Shown here: piece by piece, positions 6,017 to 6,022 of the stretch | How positions within the stretch are numbered: position 1 is the first letter of the stretch | How the letters are laid out: every line of letters starts with the position of its first letter | Assembly: GCA_018882825.1 (NCBI GenBank) | Contig: VERC01000152.1 | Coordinates: 1 to 6,022, forward strand | Length of the DNA stretch: 6,022 nucleotides | Origin: Acidimicrobiia bacterium | Lineage (GTDB): Bacteria > Actinomycetota > Acidimicrobiia > Acidimicrobiales > Acidimicrobilacustridaceae | Direction of reading: 5' to 3' | Program-made: the position numbers and the translations under genes | Notes under the pieces: model-generated | Database searches by the model: none | The model's input: only the letters and a program-made list of their open reading frames with translations | Told to the model about the DNA's origin: nothing

Positions 6017-6022
6017 ATGAAC
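6017..6022 (+). CDS. Probable first codons of the next plus-strand gene (truncated)
   Basis: ATG AAC at the right edge is preceded by AGGGG (6003-6007) at 9-base spacing, a good Shine-Dalgarno. Only two codons are inside the window, so nothing can be said about the product; the call rests on the ribosome site alone. Confidence 0.4.

Noticed and set aside
1..6022. CRISPR arrays, tRNA or rRNA genes, insertion sequences
   Set aside because: No spaced repeats, cloverleaf-like segments, transposase motifs or terminal inverted repeats were seen on either strand.

Overview
The window comes from a high-GC bacterium, most probably an actinobacterium. Nearly every third codon position is G or C, the antisense frames carry long shadow ORFs, and one gene belongs to an LLM (luciferase-like) oxidoreductase group that is typical of actinobacteria using cofactor F420. 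The gene mix of P450, LLM oxidoreductase, SCPx-like thiolase and DUF35 protein resembles catabolic clusters of Mycobacteriales and Acidimicrobiia. The exact taxon cannot be fixed from the sequence.

Layout: two transcription units diverge from a short promoter region at about 3180-3244. The minus-strand unit reads leftward. It holds a P450terp-like (CYP108-like) cytochrome P450 (3179 to 1926), an LLM-class oxidoreductase (1924 to 887, one base after the P450 stop) and a molybdopterin oxidoreductase (from 890, ATGA overlap) that runs off the left edge. The plus-strand unit holds a protein with an HMG-CoA-synthase-like thiolase fold fused to a DUF35 OB-fold domain (3245-4633). An SCPx/lipid-transfer-type thiolase (4626-5825) overlaps its end by 8 bases. 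The last 197 bases are mostly non-coding: a weak hairpin after the thiolase, a 24-codon ORF, a possible promoter, a hairpin, and the probable first codons of another plus-strand gene at 6017.

Working model (inference): the window is part of a catabolic cluster for a hydrophobic terpenoid-, steroid- or fatty-acid-like compound. The P450 would hydroxylate it, the LLM and molybdenum enzymes would do further redox steps, and the thiolase with its DUF35 partner would cleave or form a carbon-carbon bond on a CoA thioester. The most unusual feature is the fusion protein. By eye, its HMG-CoA-synthase-like half has lost the Cys, His and Asn expected at the active site, and its DUF35 half has lost the zinc-ribbon cysteines. 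It may therefore be a non-catalytic scaffold or acyl-CoA-channelling partner of the thiolase next door. All family assignments are from motif recognition, without database searches.
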